DNA of 64,000 nucleotides from Paracoccus sp. S1E-3 (GTDB taxonomy: Bacteria; Pseudomonadota; Alphaproteobacteria; Rhodobacterales; Rhodobacteraceae), in contig NZ_JACEMU010000004.1 in assembly GCF_013868135.1 (NCBI RefSeq), forward strand, positions 1,922,001 through 1,986,000. Reading direction: 5' to 3'. Of the stretch, positions 1 through 10,600 are shown in pieces. The notes beneath the pieces are model-generated. The model had not been told where the DNA came from and made no database searches. It was given only the letters and a program-made list of their open reading frames with translations. The position numbers and the translations under genes were made by a program. Within the stretch, counting starts at the first letter, position 1. Each line of letters starts with the position of its first letter.

Positions 1-1
1 A

Positions 2-754
2 CAGACCCTCGGCAGCGGTGCGCCTGATGTCGGGGCGCTGCTGGACCGGGTTGGCGGCGCGCTCTCCTCGATGACCCACGGTGCCAGTCTGGTGCTGACG
101 CCCAAGCACGAAGCTCCGATTCGCCATATCGAATTTGTCAGCCTCGCCCCCGACCGGGCGCTGGTGGTGCTGGTCTTTTCCGACGGTCAGGTCGAAAACC
201 GCCTGTTTACCCCGCCCGCCGGCCAGACCCCGTCCTCGATGCGTGAGGCCGGCAATTTCCTGAACGCCCTGGCCGAGGGCCGAACCCTGTCCGAGTTGCG
301 CGCGCAGGTGGCCCGTGACATCACGACGCGCCGTCAGGAGCTGGACAGTCTTGCCGCCGATCTGATCGAGCAGGGCTTTGCCAGCTGGGAGAGCGGCGCC
401 AGCGATGCCCGCCTGATCGTGCGCGGCCGCGCCAATCTGATCGAGACCGAAGCCGCGGATCTCGACCGCATTCGCGAACTGTTCGACGACCTAGAACGCA
501 AGCGCGACATTGCGCAGTTTCTGGACCTGACCGAAGGCGGCGACGGCGTGCGCATTTTCATCGGTTCCGAGAACAAGCTTTTTTCACTTTCGGGTTCCTC
601 TCTGGTGGTTTCTCCCTATATGAACTCCGACCGGAAGATCATTGGCGCGGTGGGCGTGATCGGACCGACGCGGCTCAATTACGGGCGCATCGTTCCGATC
701 GTCGATTACACCGCGCAGCTGGTCGGGCGTGCGCTGTCCGGCCTGAAAGGATGA
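2..754 (+). CDS. hrcA: Heat-inducible transcription repressor HrcA (5' end outside window)
   Basis: This is the C-terminal ~250 residues of HrcA, the repressor that binds CIRCE operators and shuts off chaperonin genes in the absence of heat stress. The reading frame is open from base 2, so the winged-helix DNA-binding N-terminus lies upstream of the window. Visible parts include the GAF-like dimerisation core and the family C-terminus with GAVGVIGPTRLNYGRIVPIV followed by a D-Y-T run. The stop overlaps the first possible ATG of grpE, and hrcA-grpE is the usual order in Rhodobacterales. No CIRCE element is visible in the window, so its targets are elsewhere. Family assignment is confident; only the extent is incomplete. 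Confidence 0.95.
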   Translation, partial: QTLGSGAPDVGALLDRVGGALSSMTHGASLVLTPKHEAPIRHIEFVSLAPDRALVVLVFSDGQVENRLFTPPAGQTPSSMREAGNFLNALAEGRTLSELRAQVARDITTRRQELDSLAADLIEQGFASWESGASDARLIVRGRANLIETEAADLDRIRELFDDLERKRDIAQFLDLTEGGDGVRIFIGSENKLFSLSGSSLVVSPYMNSDRKIIGAVGVIGPTRLNYGRIVPIVDYTAQLVGRALSGLKG

Positions 755-759
755 AGACG

Positions 760-1311
760 ATGAGCGATCAAAACCCTGGCGGACTGCCACCCGAAGACCT
801 GCCTCTGGACGAGGATTTCATGGACCCTCTGGCCGATCCGGGCGAGGAAATCCAGCGCCTGACCGCCGAGCGTGACGAGATGCGCGACCGCTTCATGCGC
901 GCGCTGGCGGATGCCGAAAATGCCCGCAAGCGCGCCGACAAGGAGCGTCGCGACGCCGAACAATATGGCGGCACGCGCCTGGCCCGCGACCTGCTGCCGG
1001 TCTATGACTATCTGCATCGCGCCATCGACGCCGTGCCCGAAGATCAGCGCGGCGCCAACGCCGCCCTGCTGGAAGGCGTGGAACTGACGCTGCGCGAACT
1101 CGGAAACGTCTTCGGCAAGCACGGCATCACCGTGCTGCGCCCCGAAGTCGGCAGCAAATTCGACCCCCAGCTGCACGAAGCCATGTTCGAGGCCCCCTTG
1201 CCCAACACCGTCGCGGGCGACATCATCCAGTTGATGGAGCCGGGCTTCATGATTCATGACCGTCTGTTGCGCCCGGCCAAGGTCGGGGTCAGCTCCAACC
1301 GGATCAGCTGA
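760..1311 (+). CDS. grpE: Nucleotide exchange factor GrpE
   Basis: GrpE is the cytoplasmic co-chaperone that releases ADP from DnaK. The product has an acidic N-terminus, a long charged helix (RLTAERDEMRDRFMRALADA) that forms the GrpE dimer coiled coil, and the family C-terminus ending LLRPAKVGVSSN. Two in-frame ATGs exist, at 751 and 760. I chose 760 because the AAAGG at 746-750 then lies nine bases upstream, whereas it touches the 751 codon. At about 183 residues it has the normal family length. It follows hrcA directly and is probably co-transcribed with it; dnaK is not in the window. Confidence 0.95.
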   Translation: MSDQNPGGLPPEDLPLDEDFMDPLADPGEEIQRLTAERDEMRDRFMRALADAENARKRADKERRDAEQYGGTRLARDLLPVYDYLHRAIDAVPEDQRGANAALLEGVELTLRELGNVFGKHGITVLRPEVGSKFDPQLHEAMFEAPLPNTVAGDIIQLMEPGFMIHDRLLRPAKVGVSSNRIS

Positions 1312-1343
1312 TCCGGTTTCGATTTTCCAAGGAAGAGGATACC

Positions 1344-1970
1344 ATGCGGAAATTCGTTCTGGACGACGAAGAAGAAGACGACCGTGAAGAAGAAGGCCAG
1401 CAGGAGCAAGGTCTCGGCCTTCCCGACAGCGCCAATATCGGCAAGCTGTATTTCAAGTCACGCAATGTCATCGTCGCGGGCGAGATCAACGACAAGCTGG
1501 CCCAGCGCACCGTTGCCCATCTTCTGGCATTGGCCGAAGAAAGCGATGCGCCGATCAACATGCTGATCTCGTCGCCGGGCGGTCACGTCGAATCCGGCGA
1601 CATGATCCACGACATGATCAAGTTCATCCGCCCCACCGTGCGCTGCGTCGGTTCGGGCTGGGTGGCTTCGGCCGGGGCACTGATCTTCGTCGGCGCGGCC
1701 AAGGAAAACCGCTATTGCCTGCCGAATACACGCTTTTTGCTGCACCAACCTTCGGGCGGGATCCGTGGTACGTCCAGCGACATGATGATCCAGGCCGAGC
1801 AGGTCCGCATCATGCGCGAGCGTTTGAACCAGATATTCGCCGACGCGACCGGGCAGAGCGTCGAACAGATCGAAAAGGATACCGAGCGCGATTTCTGGCT
1901 GAACACCAAGGAAGCGCTGCAATATGGCCTGGTCGGGAAGGTCATCACGTCGATCGATGAATTGAAGTAG
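1344..1970 (+). CDS. clpP: ClpP-family ATP-dependent protease subunit (paralogue without clpX)
   Basis: A 208-residue ClpP-fold serine protease subunit, expected to form heptameric rings that degrade substrates unfolded by a Clp ATPase. The triad is intact: Ser109 in GWVASAGAL, His134 in LLHQPSGG and Asp183 in TERDFW. The N-terminus is an acidic extension (residues 7-22 nearly all Asp/Glu/Gln) where canonical ClpP has its axial-loop residues, and the Ser motif is ASAG rather than the usual ASMG. No clpX or tig follows, so this is probably an accessory ClpP, not the housekeeping copy. AAGGAAGAGG lies just upstream of the ATG. It sits 32 bases after grpE, and the operon ends at the hairpin at 1989-2017. 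Confidence 0.88.
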   Translation: MRKFVLDDEEEDDREEEGQQEQGLGLPDSANIGKLYFKSRNVIVAGEINDKLAQRTVAHLLALAEESDAPINMLISSPGGHVESGDMIHDMIKFIRPTVRCVGSGWVASAGALIFVGAAKENRYCLPNTRFLLHQPSGGIRGTSSDMMIQAEQVRIMRERLNQIFADATGQSVEQIEKDTERDFWLNTKEALQYGLVGKVITSIDELK

Positions 1971-1988
1971 GACCTGTCCCTGCATTGA

Positions 1989-2017
1989 AAAAGGGGCGGC
2001 TTGATGCCGCCCCTTTT
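1989..2017. terminator. Bidirectional Rho-independent terminator
   Basis: A perfect 12-bp stem (AAAAGGGGCGGC at 1989-2000 with its complement at 2006-2017) closes a 5-base loop. It ends in a T run when read on the plus strand and, because the arm starts with A's, also on the minus strand. It lies between the convergent stops of the clpP-like gene and metK, so it can serve both. Confidence 0.9.
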
Positions 2018-2041
2018 GATTCATGCCGCGCGATTCACCGC

Positions 2042-3229
2042 TCAGATCGCGGCTTTCAGCGCTTCGGCACGGCCGGTGTCTTCCCAGGTATAGCCGCGAT
2101 GGGTCTTTCCGGCATAGGTGATGTCCACCGGGTTCTTGCCGAAATGGCCATAGCTGGCGGTGCTGCGATAGATCGGATGCAGCAGATCCAGTTCGCGGAT
2201 GATCGCATAGGGGCGCAGGTCGAAGACTTCGCGCACGGCGGCGATGATCTTTTCCACCGGGACGGTCTCGGTGCCAAAAGTATTCAGACTGATCGAGGTG
2301 GGTTCCGCCACGCCGATGGCATAGCTCACCTGAATTTCACAGCGCTTGGCCAGGCCTGCCGCCACAATGTTCTTCGCGACCCAACGCCCTGCATAGGCGG
2401 CCGAGCGGTCGACCTTGGAGGGGTCCTTGCCCGAGAAGGCGCCCCCGCCGTGGCGCGCCATCCCGCCATAGCTGTCGACGATGATCTTGCGTCCGGTCAG
2501 GCCGCAATCGCCGACCGGGCCGCCTATGACGAATTTTCCGGTCGGGTTGATGAAGAACTTCGTCTTGTCCGACAGCCATTCGGCGGGCAGCACCGGCTTG
2601 ATGATCTCCTCGATCACCGCTTCGCGCAGGTCGTTCAGCGCGATATCGGGGCTGTGCTGCGTGGACAGCACCACCGCGTCCACCGCCTTGGGGTGCCCGG
2701 CCTCGTCATAGTGGAAGGTCACCTGCGATTTCGCGTCCGGGCGCAGCCATGGCAGGACGCCGCTGCGCCGGACATGGCTTTGGCGTTCCACCAGCCGGTG
2801 GGCATAGGTGATCGGCGCCGGCATCAGCACGTCGGTCTCATCCGAGGCATAGCCGAACATCAGCCCCTGATCGCCTGCGCCCTGTTCCTCCAGGCTTTCG
2901 CGGTCGACGCCCTGATTGATCTCGGGCGATTGCTTGCCGATGATGTTGATGACCGAGCAGGTCGAGCCGTCGAAGCCCACATCGGACGAGCTGTAGCCGA
3001 TATCGTTGATGACTCCGCGCACGATCGCTTCAAGATCGACCCAGGCGCTGGTGGTGATCTCGCCCGAGATGATGGCGACACCGGTTTTCACCATCGTCTC
3101 GCAGGCGACACGGGCGCGCGGATCTTCGGCGATGATGGCGTCCAGCACCGCGTCCGAGATCTGGTCGGCGATCTTGTCGGGATGGCCCTCGGAAACGGAC
3201 TCCGAGGTGAAGATATTGTATTCGCTCAT
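2042..3229 (-). CDS. metK: S-adenosylmethionine synthetase
   Basis: MetK makes S-adenosylmethionine from methionine and ATP, supplying cytoplasmic methylation reactions. The 395-residue product begins [20 protein letters not shown], with the HPDK ATP-binding motif at residues 16-19. It carries [12 protein letters not shown] in the methionine/phosphate-binding region and the [17 protein letters not shown]-loop-like motif. Length is normal. The start is four bases after the ahcY stop, so the two genes form an operon with consecutive steps of the methyl cycle. There is no room for a leader or riboswitch directly before metK, so any SAM-responsive control must act upstream of ahcY. Confidence 0.97.
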   Translation of the reverse strand: MSEYNIFTSESVSEGHPDKIADQISDAVLDAIIAEDPRARVACETMVKTGVAIISGEITTSAWVDLEAIVRGVINDIGYSSSDVGFDGSTCSVINIIGKQSPEINQGVDRESLEEQGAGDQGLMFGYASDETDVLMPAPITYAHRLVERQSHVRRSGVLPWLRPDAKSQVTFHYDEAGHPKAVDAVVLSTQHSPDIALNDLREAVIEEIIKPVLPAEWLSDKTKFFINPTGKFVIGGPVGDCGLTGRKIIVDSYGGMARHGGGAFSGKDPSKVDRSAAYAGRWVAKNIVAAGLAKRCEIQVSYAIGVAEPTSISLNTFGTETVPVEKIIAAVREVFDLRPYAIIRELDLLHPIYRSTASYGHFGKNPVDITYAGKTHRGYTWEDTGRAEALKAAI

Positions 3230-3233
3230 ATTT

Positions 3234-4625
3234 TCAGTACCGATAATGGTCGGATTTGAAGGGGCCAGCCTGCGGCACGCCGATATAGTCGGCCTGTTCC
3301 TGCGACAGTTTGGTCAGCTTGGCGCCGACCTTGTCGAGATGCAGCATCGCCACCTTTTCATCCAGATGTTTGGGCAGGATATAAACGCCGGGGGCGTATT
3401 CGTCGCCCTTGGTGAACAGTTCGATCTGGGCCAGCACCTGATTGGTGAAGCTGGCCGACATCACGAAGGAGGGATGCCCCGTCGCGTTGCCGAGGTTCAG
3501 CAGGCGCCCCTGGCTCAGCAGGATGATACGATTGCCCGAGGGCATTTCGATCATGTCCACCTGGTCCTTGATGTTGGTCCATTTGTGGTTGCGCAGCGCC
3601 GCGACCTGAATTTCGTTGTCGAAATGGCCGATATTGCCGACGATGGCCATGTCCTTCATCTGGCGCATATGCTCCAGCCGGATCACGTCCTTGTTGCCGG
3701 TGGTGGTCACGAAAATGTCGGCCGTGGCGGCCACATCGTCCAGCGTCACCACTTCGAACCCGTCCATGGCCGCCTGCAGGGCGCAGATCGGGTCGACCTC
3801 GGTCACCTTCACCCGCGCCCCGGCGCCGGCCAGCGAGGCGGCCGAGCCCTTGCCGACATCGCCGTAGCCGCAGACAATGGCGACCTTGCCGGCCATCATC
3901 ACGTCGGTGGCACGGCGGATGCCGTCGACCAGCGATTCCTTGCAGCCATATTTATTATCGAATTTCGACTTGGTGACCGAATCGTTCACATTGATTGCCG
4001 GGAAGGGCAGCAGGCCCTTCTTGTGCAGATCGTAAAGGCGGTGGACGCCGGTGGTGGTTTCCTCGCTGACGCCCTGCAGGGCCTCGCGCTGTTTGGTGAA
4101 CCAGCCGGGCGAGGCGGCCAGCCGCGTCTTGATCTGCGCGAACAGCGCTTCTTCTTCCTCGCTGGTCGGCGTCTCGATCAGGGCGGTTTCGCCTGCCTCG
4201 ACGCGCGCGCCTAGCAGAACATACATGGTGGCGTCGCCGCCATCGTCCAGGATCATGTTCGCCGTGCCTTCGGGGAACTGGAAGATCTGGTCGGTATAGG
4301 CCCAGTATTCGGGCAGGGTTTCCCCCTTGATGGCGAAAACCGGCACGCCCGAGGCCGCGATTGCGGCGGCAGCGTGGTCCTGGGTGGAATAGATGTTGCA
4401 CGAGGCCCAGCGGACCGATGCGCCAAGCGCCACCAGCGTTTCGATCAGCACTGCGGTCTGCACGGTCATGTGCAGGCTGCCGGCGATGCGCGCGCCGTTC
4501 AGCGGCTTCGAGGCTCCGAATTCTGCCCGCAGCGCCATCAGGCCCGGCATCTCGGTTTCGGCGATGTCCAGCTCCTTGCGGCCGAACTCGGCCAGGGAGA
4601 TGTCCTTGATAACGTAATCATTCAT
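3234..4625 (-). CDS. ahcY: Adenosylhomocysteinase
   Basis: S-adenosylhomocysteine hydrolase converts the methylation by-product SAH to adenosine and homocysteine using tightly bound NAD. The 463-residue product has the NAD-binding loop [12 protein letters not shown], a catalytic region [13 protein letters not shown] and the conserved terminal SDHYRY. It also has the ~40-residue insertion usual in proteobacterial and plant enzymes. The open frame extends further upstream, but the chosen ATG ([15 protein letters not shown]) has GAAGGG about eight bases before it and matches the family N-terminus. It is the first gene of an operon with metK and diverges from glk. No SAH or SAM riboswitch that I recognise lies in the 122-base leader. 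Confidence 0.97.
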   Translation of the reverse strand: MNDYVIKDISLAEFGRKELDIAETEMPGLMALRAEFGASKPLNGARIAGSLHMTVQTAVLIETLVALGASVRWASCNIYSTQDHAAAAIAASGVPVFAIKGETLPEYWAYTDQIFQFPEGTANMILDDGGDATMYVLLGARVEAGETALIETPTSEEEEALFAQIKTRLAASPGWFTKQREALQGVSEETTTGVHRLYDLHKKGLLPFPAINVNDSVTKSKFDNKYGCKESLVDGIRRATDVMMAGKVAIVCGYGDVGKGSAASLAGAGARVKVTEVDPICALQAAMDGFEVVTLDDVAATADIFVTTTGNKDVIRLEHMRQMKDMAIVGNIGHFDNEIQVAALRNHKWTNIKDQVDMIEMPSGNRIILLSQGRLLNLGNATGHPSFVMSASFTNQVLAQIELFTKGDEYAPGVYILPKHLDEKVAMLHLDKVGAKLTKLSQEQADYIGVPQAGPFKSDHYRY

Positions 4626-4747
4626 ATGCGGACCCTTCAGTAATAGCGCGGCCATAGCACCGCACCCCCTAATATTCAATGAATTGGCACTGCTTGCGCG
4701 GCGTTCGGGGCTGACGTATCGCAAGGGAAATCAGGAAGGGGAACACG

Positions 4748-5674
4748 ATGGCGATGCTTTTGGCCGATGTGGGTGGCACCAATGCGCGGCTGGCGCTGGC
4801 GCGGAACGGGGTGATCGACGAAAGCAGCGTCACCCGCTATCGCGGCGATGACTATGACAGCTTCGACAAGGTGGTTCAGACCTATCTGGCCGAGCAGGGC
4901 CATCCGCGGCTCAGTGCTGTCTGTGTGGCGGTGGCCGGACCGGTTTCGGGCGGAAAGGCGGAACTGACCAACCGGAACTGGGATTTTTCCGAGGATCGGC
5001 TGGCCCGGCTGACCGATGCCGATCAGGTGCGGCTGATCAATGACCTGACCGCGCTCGGCTATGCCACCGACCGCATCGCGCCCGAGGGGCTGTCGCAGCT
5101 GCGTGCGGCGCCGGTGCATCGGGCGCTGAACGGGCAATCGCTGGTCGTGGGCGCGGGCACCGGCTTCAACGTCTGTCCCGTCCACCGGATGCCCGGCGGC
5201 GGCGTGCTGTGCCGCGAGGCCGAGGAAGGCCACACCAGCCTGCCCGCCAATATCGCCGAGCGGCTGGCCGAACGCATCGGCGCGGCGCAGATGAGGGCTT
5301 TCTTCTCGACCGAGGAAACCTTCGCCGGACGCGGGCTGGCGCAGATGCACCGGGCGCTGCATGGCGTCGAGGTCGAACGCGCCGAGACCATCTCGACTGC
5401 GGCGATGCAGGGCGATCCGCTGGCCGAGGAGACCTATCGCCTGTTCACCGAACTGTTCGGTCTGCTGTTGCGCGAGCTGGCGCTGCGTTTCATGCCGCTG
5501 GACGGTATGTATCTGGCGGGTTCGGTCGCGCGCAGCTTCGCCCATCGCACTGAACAACTGGAGGCTGCATTTCTGGCCGAGCCGTATATGCGCCGCATCC
5601 CCGAAAATACACCGCTGTTGCTGATCCGCGACGATATGGCGGCGCTGCAGGGCTGTTTGGCAGCAATCACCTGA
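4748..5674 (+). CDS. glk: Glucokinase (Glk family)
   Basis: ATP-dependent glucokinase of the bacterial Glk type (PF02685), phosphorylating glucose to glucose-6-phosphate in the cytoplasm. The 308-residue product starts with the phosphate-binding motif LLADVGGTNARLAL. It has the sugar-binding segment LTNRNWDFSED, the second phosphate motif VVGAGTGFNVCPV, and EAEEGHTSL, the conserved Glu-His-Thr region. The adenosine-binding stretch MYLAGSVARSF is near the C-terminus. GGAAGGGGAAC just before the ATG is a good ribosome binding site. It is transcribed alone, divergent from ahcY, with no other glycolytic gene nearby. Confidence 0.93.
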   Translation: MAMLLADVGGTNARLALARNGVIDESSVTRYRGDDYDSFDKVVQTYLAEQGHPRLSAVCVAVAGPVSGGKAELTNRNWDFSEDRLARLTDADQVRLINDLTALGYATDRIAPEGLSQLRAAPVHRALNGQSLVVGAGTGFNVCPVHRMPGGGVLCREAEEGHTSLPANIAERLAERIGAAQMRAFFSTEETFAGRGLAQMHRALHGVEVERAETISTAAMQGDPLAEETYRLFTELFGLLLRELALRFMPLDGMYLAGSVARSFAHRTEQLEAAFLAEPYMRRIPENTPLLLIRDDMAALQGCLAAIT

Positions 5675-5755
5675 TTTTTACGTATTCGGGCCGGGCGCTC
5701 TGGATTTTCGGGTGTGATGCTGCAAAACTCACGCCCACGGGCAAGAGGGGCAGGG

Positions 5756-7672
5756 ATGCAGCAAACCGCAAAGGTTGCCATCATCGCCATGGGTTTGGCG
5801 ACGGTCGTGGTCGTGCAGGCTGCGGCGCAATCGGCATCGTCATCCAACCCCTTCGCGGGGTTGCAACGGCTGTTCGATCGCGGCGAAAAGCCGGTGACGA
5901 CCGAGGATGGCGAGGTTCTGGGGCCGCCCGTCCAGCTTGATTTCGTCATCATCGACGGCCAGGAAAGTTTGAAGGGCCCGCTGCGCAATTCGTCACTGGT
6001 CGCCGCGGCCCTGGCGGAGGATCGCGCCACCGGGCAGGATGTTCTGGCCGCCGCGCGCGGCGATTACGCCCGCTTCCTCGGCCTGATGTATGACGAGGGT
6101 TATTTCTCCAGCATCATCAACATCACCCTCGACGGGGTGGAAGCGGCCGAGATTGCGCCCCTCGATGCGCCGCGTTACGTCGGTCGTGTTCTGGTCACGA
6201 TCGATCCGGGGCCGCAGTTCCGCTATGCCCGCGCCGATATCGGTCAGCTCGCCCCCGGCACCCGACCGATCGAGCCTTATGGCGTCGGCAAGATCGCCGG
6301 AACCGGGTACATCAAGCGCGCCGCCTCGACCGCGATCAGCGATTGGCGCAATGTCAGCCATGCCAAGGCCAAGGTCGCCTCGCAGGAAATCATCGCCGAC
6401 CACAATGTGTCGAAGCTGGAATCGAATATCGTGCTGAATCCCGGGCCGCCGGTCACGTTCGGCCCGCTGCACGCAACCGGCAATCAGCGCCTGTCGACCC
6501 GGCGGCTGCTGAAGATCGCTGGCTATCCCGAAGGTGAGAGATTCAGTCCCGAAAAGCTGGAACAGGTACGCAAGCGCCTGCGCCGTTCGGGAATTTTTTC
6601 AGCCATTACCCTGGTCGAGGCGGAGACGCTGAATCCCGATGACTCGATGGATGTCGGGCTGACGGTGGTGGAGCAGAAGCCGCGCCGGATCGGGGCGGCC
6701 TTTGAGATTTCGACCACCGACGGCGCCATGGTCTCGGCCTATTGGCTGCATCGCAACCTGTTGGGCGGGGGGGAACGCTTCCGCATTGAGGCACAGGTCA
6801 GCGACATCAAGGCCGATACCGATGTGCGCGACTATTCCTTCGGCATGCGGCTGGACCGGCCCGCTACCCTTCATCCCGATATCACCGGCTATATCGATCT
6901 CGATCTGGAGGAGGAGAGCGAGCCGGAATATTACGAGAAAAGCGCGGCATTCGCCTTAGGGTTCAACTATTATCGCAGCGAAAGGCTGACTGCCGATATC
7001 GCGCTGAAATTCCAATATGCGAAAGTGGATTACGGCTCCGGCTTTTTCGAGTTCAGCACTGTCTCCTTGCCGTCCTCGGTCACCTGGGACCGCCGTGACG
7101 ACAGATACAATGCCAAGAAGGGCTATTGGTTGTCGGGCGGTTTCACCCCCTTTGTCGGGCTGAAGGATACCGGCTCGGGCGCGCAGATCCTTGGCGAGGG
7201 GCGCATCTATCGCAGCATGTTGCAGGATGAAAAGCTGACCTTCGCCGGCCGCCTGCGTGCGGGCACGGTCATTGGTCCCGATATCCTTGATGTGCAGCCC
7301 GACTATCTGTTTTTCGAGGGCGGTGGCGGCAGCGTGCGCGGGCATTCCTATGAATCGTTGGGCTTCCGCATCCCGCTGGGGGATTCGGACACCGAGGCCT
7401 ATGTTGGTGGTCAAAGCGTGGTGAATTTCAGCGTCGAGGGCCGCTATCAGGTCCGTCCGAAGATCGGCGCGGTGGTTTTCGTCGATGCGGCGCAGATCTG
7501 GGATGAGGGCGCATGGAACGGCAATACCCTGTGGGAGGCCGGCGCCGGCGTGGGCGTGCGCTATGACACCCCGATCGGGCCGATCCGGCTGGATGTCGCC
7601 ACCCCGATCAACCCCAGCGACAACGATGCCAGCCGGGTTCAATTGTATCTTGGTCTGGGGCAGGCGTTCTGA
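5756..7672 (+). CDS. tamA: TamA-type outer-membrane assembly factor (BamA/Omp85 family)
   Basis: An outer-membrane Omp85 protein that works with TamB in envelope assembly: insertion of some outer-membrane proteins and, through TamB, lipid transport. The 638-residue product has a signal peptide (hydrophobic stretch at about residues 6-20, then AQSA). Three POTRA-like segments follow; the last contains LSTRRLLKIAGYPEGERFSP and RLRRSGIFSAI. The C-terminal barrel ends in LYLGLGQAF. The Omp85 lid-lock signature appears as GGGSVRGHSYESLG. The frame is open 14 codons further upstream, but ATG 5756 follows AGAGGGG and leads straight into the signal peptide. The stop overlaps the tamB start, so the two are translationally coupled. 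Confidence 0.92.
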   Translation: MQQTAKVAIIAMGLATVVVVQAAAQSASSSNPFAGLQRLFDRGEKPVTTEDGEVLGPPVQLDFVIIDGQESLKGPLRNSSLVAAALAEDRATGQDVLAAARGDYARFLGLMYDEGYFSSIINITLDGVEAAEIAPLDAPRYVGRVLVTIDPGPQFRYARADIGQLAPGTRPIEPYGVGKIAGTGYIKRAASTAISDWRNVSHAKAKVASQEIIADHNVSKLESNIVLNPGPPVTFGPLHATGNQRLSTRRLLKIAGYPEGERFSPEKLEQVRKRLRRSGIFSAITLVEAETLNPDDSMDVGLTVVEQKPRRIGAAFEISTTDGAMVSAYWLHRNLLGGGERFRIEAQVSDIKADTDVRDYSFGMRLDRPATLHPDITGYIDLDLEEESEPEYYEKSAAFALGFNYYRSERLTADIALKFQYAKVDYGSGFFEFSTVSLPSSVTWDRRDDRYNAKKGYWLSGGFTPFVGLKDTGSGAQILGEGRIYRSMLQDEKLTFAGRLRAGTVIGPDILDVQPDYLFFEGGGGSVRGHSYESLGFRIPLGDSDTEAYVGGQSVVNFSVEGRYQVRPKIGAVVFVDAAQIWDEGAWNGNTLWEAGAGVGVRYDTPIGPIRLDVATPINPSDNDASRVQLYLGLGQAF

Positions 7673-10600
7673 TGTTGCAGCGTATCCTTCTCGTTCTCGC
7701 GCTGGCCATCATGCTGCCGCTTGCCGCCCCCGCGCAGGAGGAGCCGAAGGATGACGCCTCGATCGCGCGCATGGCGCTGGAGGCCGAGGACGACAAGGGT
7801 TTTCTGACCCGGTTTCTGCAAAGCCGGTTGTCGGGCGCCGGGCGCAAGGTCCAGATCGACGGCTTTCAGGGGGCGCTGTCCTCGCGCGCAACCTTCGCGC
7901 GCATCACCATTTCTGACGACGAGGGCACCTGGTTGGTGCTGCAGGACGGGGCGATTCAGTGGACGCGTTCGGCCCTGCTGCGCGGGCGCGTGGACATCGG
8001 CGAGCTCAGCGCCGCGCTGATCGAGATCCCGCGACTGCCGAAATCCGAAGAAGACGCCGCCACGACCCGCGCCGAGGCCCGCAGTTTCAACCTGCCCGAG
8101 CTTCCGGTGGGCATCAATATCGCGAAGATCTCGGCCCCGCGCGTCGTGCTGGGTAGCCCCGTGATCGGCGAGGAGGCCGAGATCGCGGTCACCGGTGCCA
8201 TGTCGCTGGAGGGCGGCGAGGGCACCGCCGATGTCGTCGTCAACCGCACCGACGGCAAGAAGGGCGATTTCGTCTTCAAGGGCAGCTTTGATAACACCAG
8301 CCGGATGCTGGATATCGACCTGACGCTGGACGAGGATCCTAACGGCATCTTTTCGCGCTTCGCCCGGATCGAGGGACGTCCCGCCGTTGCCGCAACCGTC
8401 AAGGGGTCGGGCCCGCTCGACGATTTTTCGGGCGAGGCGCAGATCGCCACCGATGGCGTCGATCGGGTGACCGGCAAACTCGTGCTGAATGGGGCGAAGG
8501 GGCCGGACGGATCGGATGGCAACAGCTTTGACCTGCAGCTCGGCGGCGACCTGTCGACCTTGCTGCCGCCCGAAAACCGCGAATTCTTTGGCAACAGCAC
8601 GCAGATCGTCGCCAAGGGCTGGCGGGGGGATGGCGGACAGCTGGACATCGAATCCCTGAACCTCGACACTGACGCATTGAAGATCGACGGCCGGCTGGTG
8701 ACCAATGACCAGAATGCGCCCCAACTGGTCGATCTTCAGGTCGACTTCGGCCAGCAGGCCGGCGCCGACACGCTTCCCGTCAAGATCCCCTTCGTCGACC
8801 CACCGATCACCGTGTTGTCGGGCGAATTGGCGATTGGCATGGATACCGCGCGTGGGCCGGACTGGACGCTGAAAGGCTGGCTGAGCGAGATCGACCGCGA
8901 AGGCACTCGCATCGCGCGGCTGGACTTGGACGGTCAGGGCCGGATGATGGAGGCCGTCGGCGGCGCGGTGCAGAAGGACAGTGGCAGCTTCAGCTTCGAT
9001 GCCAGCGGTATCCAGCTGGTCAGCGAGCGCCTGCAGAAGGTGGTGGGCGACCGCATTTCGGGCAAGACCTCGTTCGAATACACGCCGGGACAGGTGTTTG
9101 CGCTGACCGGGATGGAGATCTCGGGCAAGGATTACGGGCTGGACGGGGCATTGACGGTGGACGGTCTGACATCGGGAATCGTGCTGTCGACCGAGCAACT
9201 GATTGCGCGGCATGACGACCTGTCCAACCTGTCCGAGCTGGCGGGGCGGCAGCTTTCGGGCCGGGCCGAGGCCGATCTGGCCGGATATTATCAGGTTCTG
9301 ACCGGGGCCTTCGACGTTGAGGGCACCGTAACTGGCACCGATCTGACCGTGGACGAGCCGCGGATGGACCGGCTGCTGGCGGGGGAGTCGACCATCGACA
9401 TCTCGGCCGGGCGGACCGAGGACGGGACCGAACTGCGCGAACTGACCGTCAACGCGCAGCGCATCAGCCTGTCCGCGAATGGTAATCTCACCGGCGACAA
9501 TGTCGACCTGACCGCCACTTTCAACATGCCGACGCTGGCTGATCTCGACCCCGCCTTTGAAGGCGCGCTGACCGCGCAGGCGCGTCTGACCGGCGCGCCG
9601 GGTGCCCGTCAGGCCGCGTTGAAAGGTCGGGCGACCGGGTTGAAGACCGGCATTGCGGCGCTGGATGGCGCGTTCTCGGGCGAGTCGCAACTGACGGCGA
9701 CGGTGCGGGAACAGGAAGGGGGCAGCTTCAACCTGACGGGGCTGGAATTGAAGAACCCGCAACTGGCCCTGACCGGCGCGGGCAGTTTCGCCGGCGGCGA
9801 TGTGGACGGGCGGTTCGATCTCGATTTCAGCGATCTGGGTGCATTGGGCCAGAACTTCGGCGGCCTGCTGAAGGCCACTGCCCAGATCCAGACCGAGGGC
9901 GAGACCCGCAGCATCACCGTGACCGGCACCGGCACGGATCTGTCGGTCGGGCAGGCGCAGGCCGATAATGCCCTGCGCGGCGAGACCCGCCTGACGGTCA
10001 GCGCCGAGCAGAAGGGCGACCTGCTGAACATCACCGAGGCGCGGGCCGAAAACCGGCAGTTGGTGGCCACCGCGAAGGGGGCGATTTCGCCCTCGGGGAC
10101 GAATATCAACGCCCATGCCGAAATCGGCACCCTCGGTGCGCTGGCGGCGCGTTGGCAGGGCGCGCTCAGCGCCGACGCGATCCTTACCCAGGCACCGGGC
10201 GGCGCCCGCAACCTGCGCGTCGACGCGGTCGGGCAGAACATCGCGCTGGGTCAGGTCAATGCGGACGGGGCGCTGTCGGGGCAGACAGATATCACGCTTT
10301 TGGCCGAGCAGACCCCCGACGGCGCGATCGAGGTGAAATCCGTCGATATCCGCAACCCGCAGATGACGGCGAACGCCTCGGGCCGAATCAAGGACGGGGC
10401 TGTCGACGGGCAGGCGGCGGCGCAGGTGCAGGACCTGTCCCTGCTGGGGCGCGGCTGGGAAGGGTCGCTGGATGCGACGGCCAAACTCAGCACTGATGAT
10501 GCCGGCACACGGCAGGTCGAGATCGGCGGCACCGGCCAGAACATCCGGCTCGGTCAGGCGCAGGCCGATGCTGCCCTGACGGGCACCACGACGCTGGACA

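Noticed and set aside
3226..3236. A SAM/SAH riboswitch before metK, as known in Rhodobacterales
   Set aside because: metK starts four bases after the ahcY stop, leaving no room, and the known SAM/SAH motif is not visible there.
1985..4214. Plus-strand frames of about 400 residues opposite metK and ahcY
   Set aside because: They lie antisense to two unmistakable housekeeping genes and have the composition of reverse-complement translation.
4626..4747. A SAH or SAM riboswitch in the ahcY leader
   Set aside because: A small GCGG/CCGC hairpin exists, but none of the conserved SAH, SAM-II or SAM/SAH motifs that I know can be traced.
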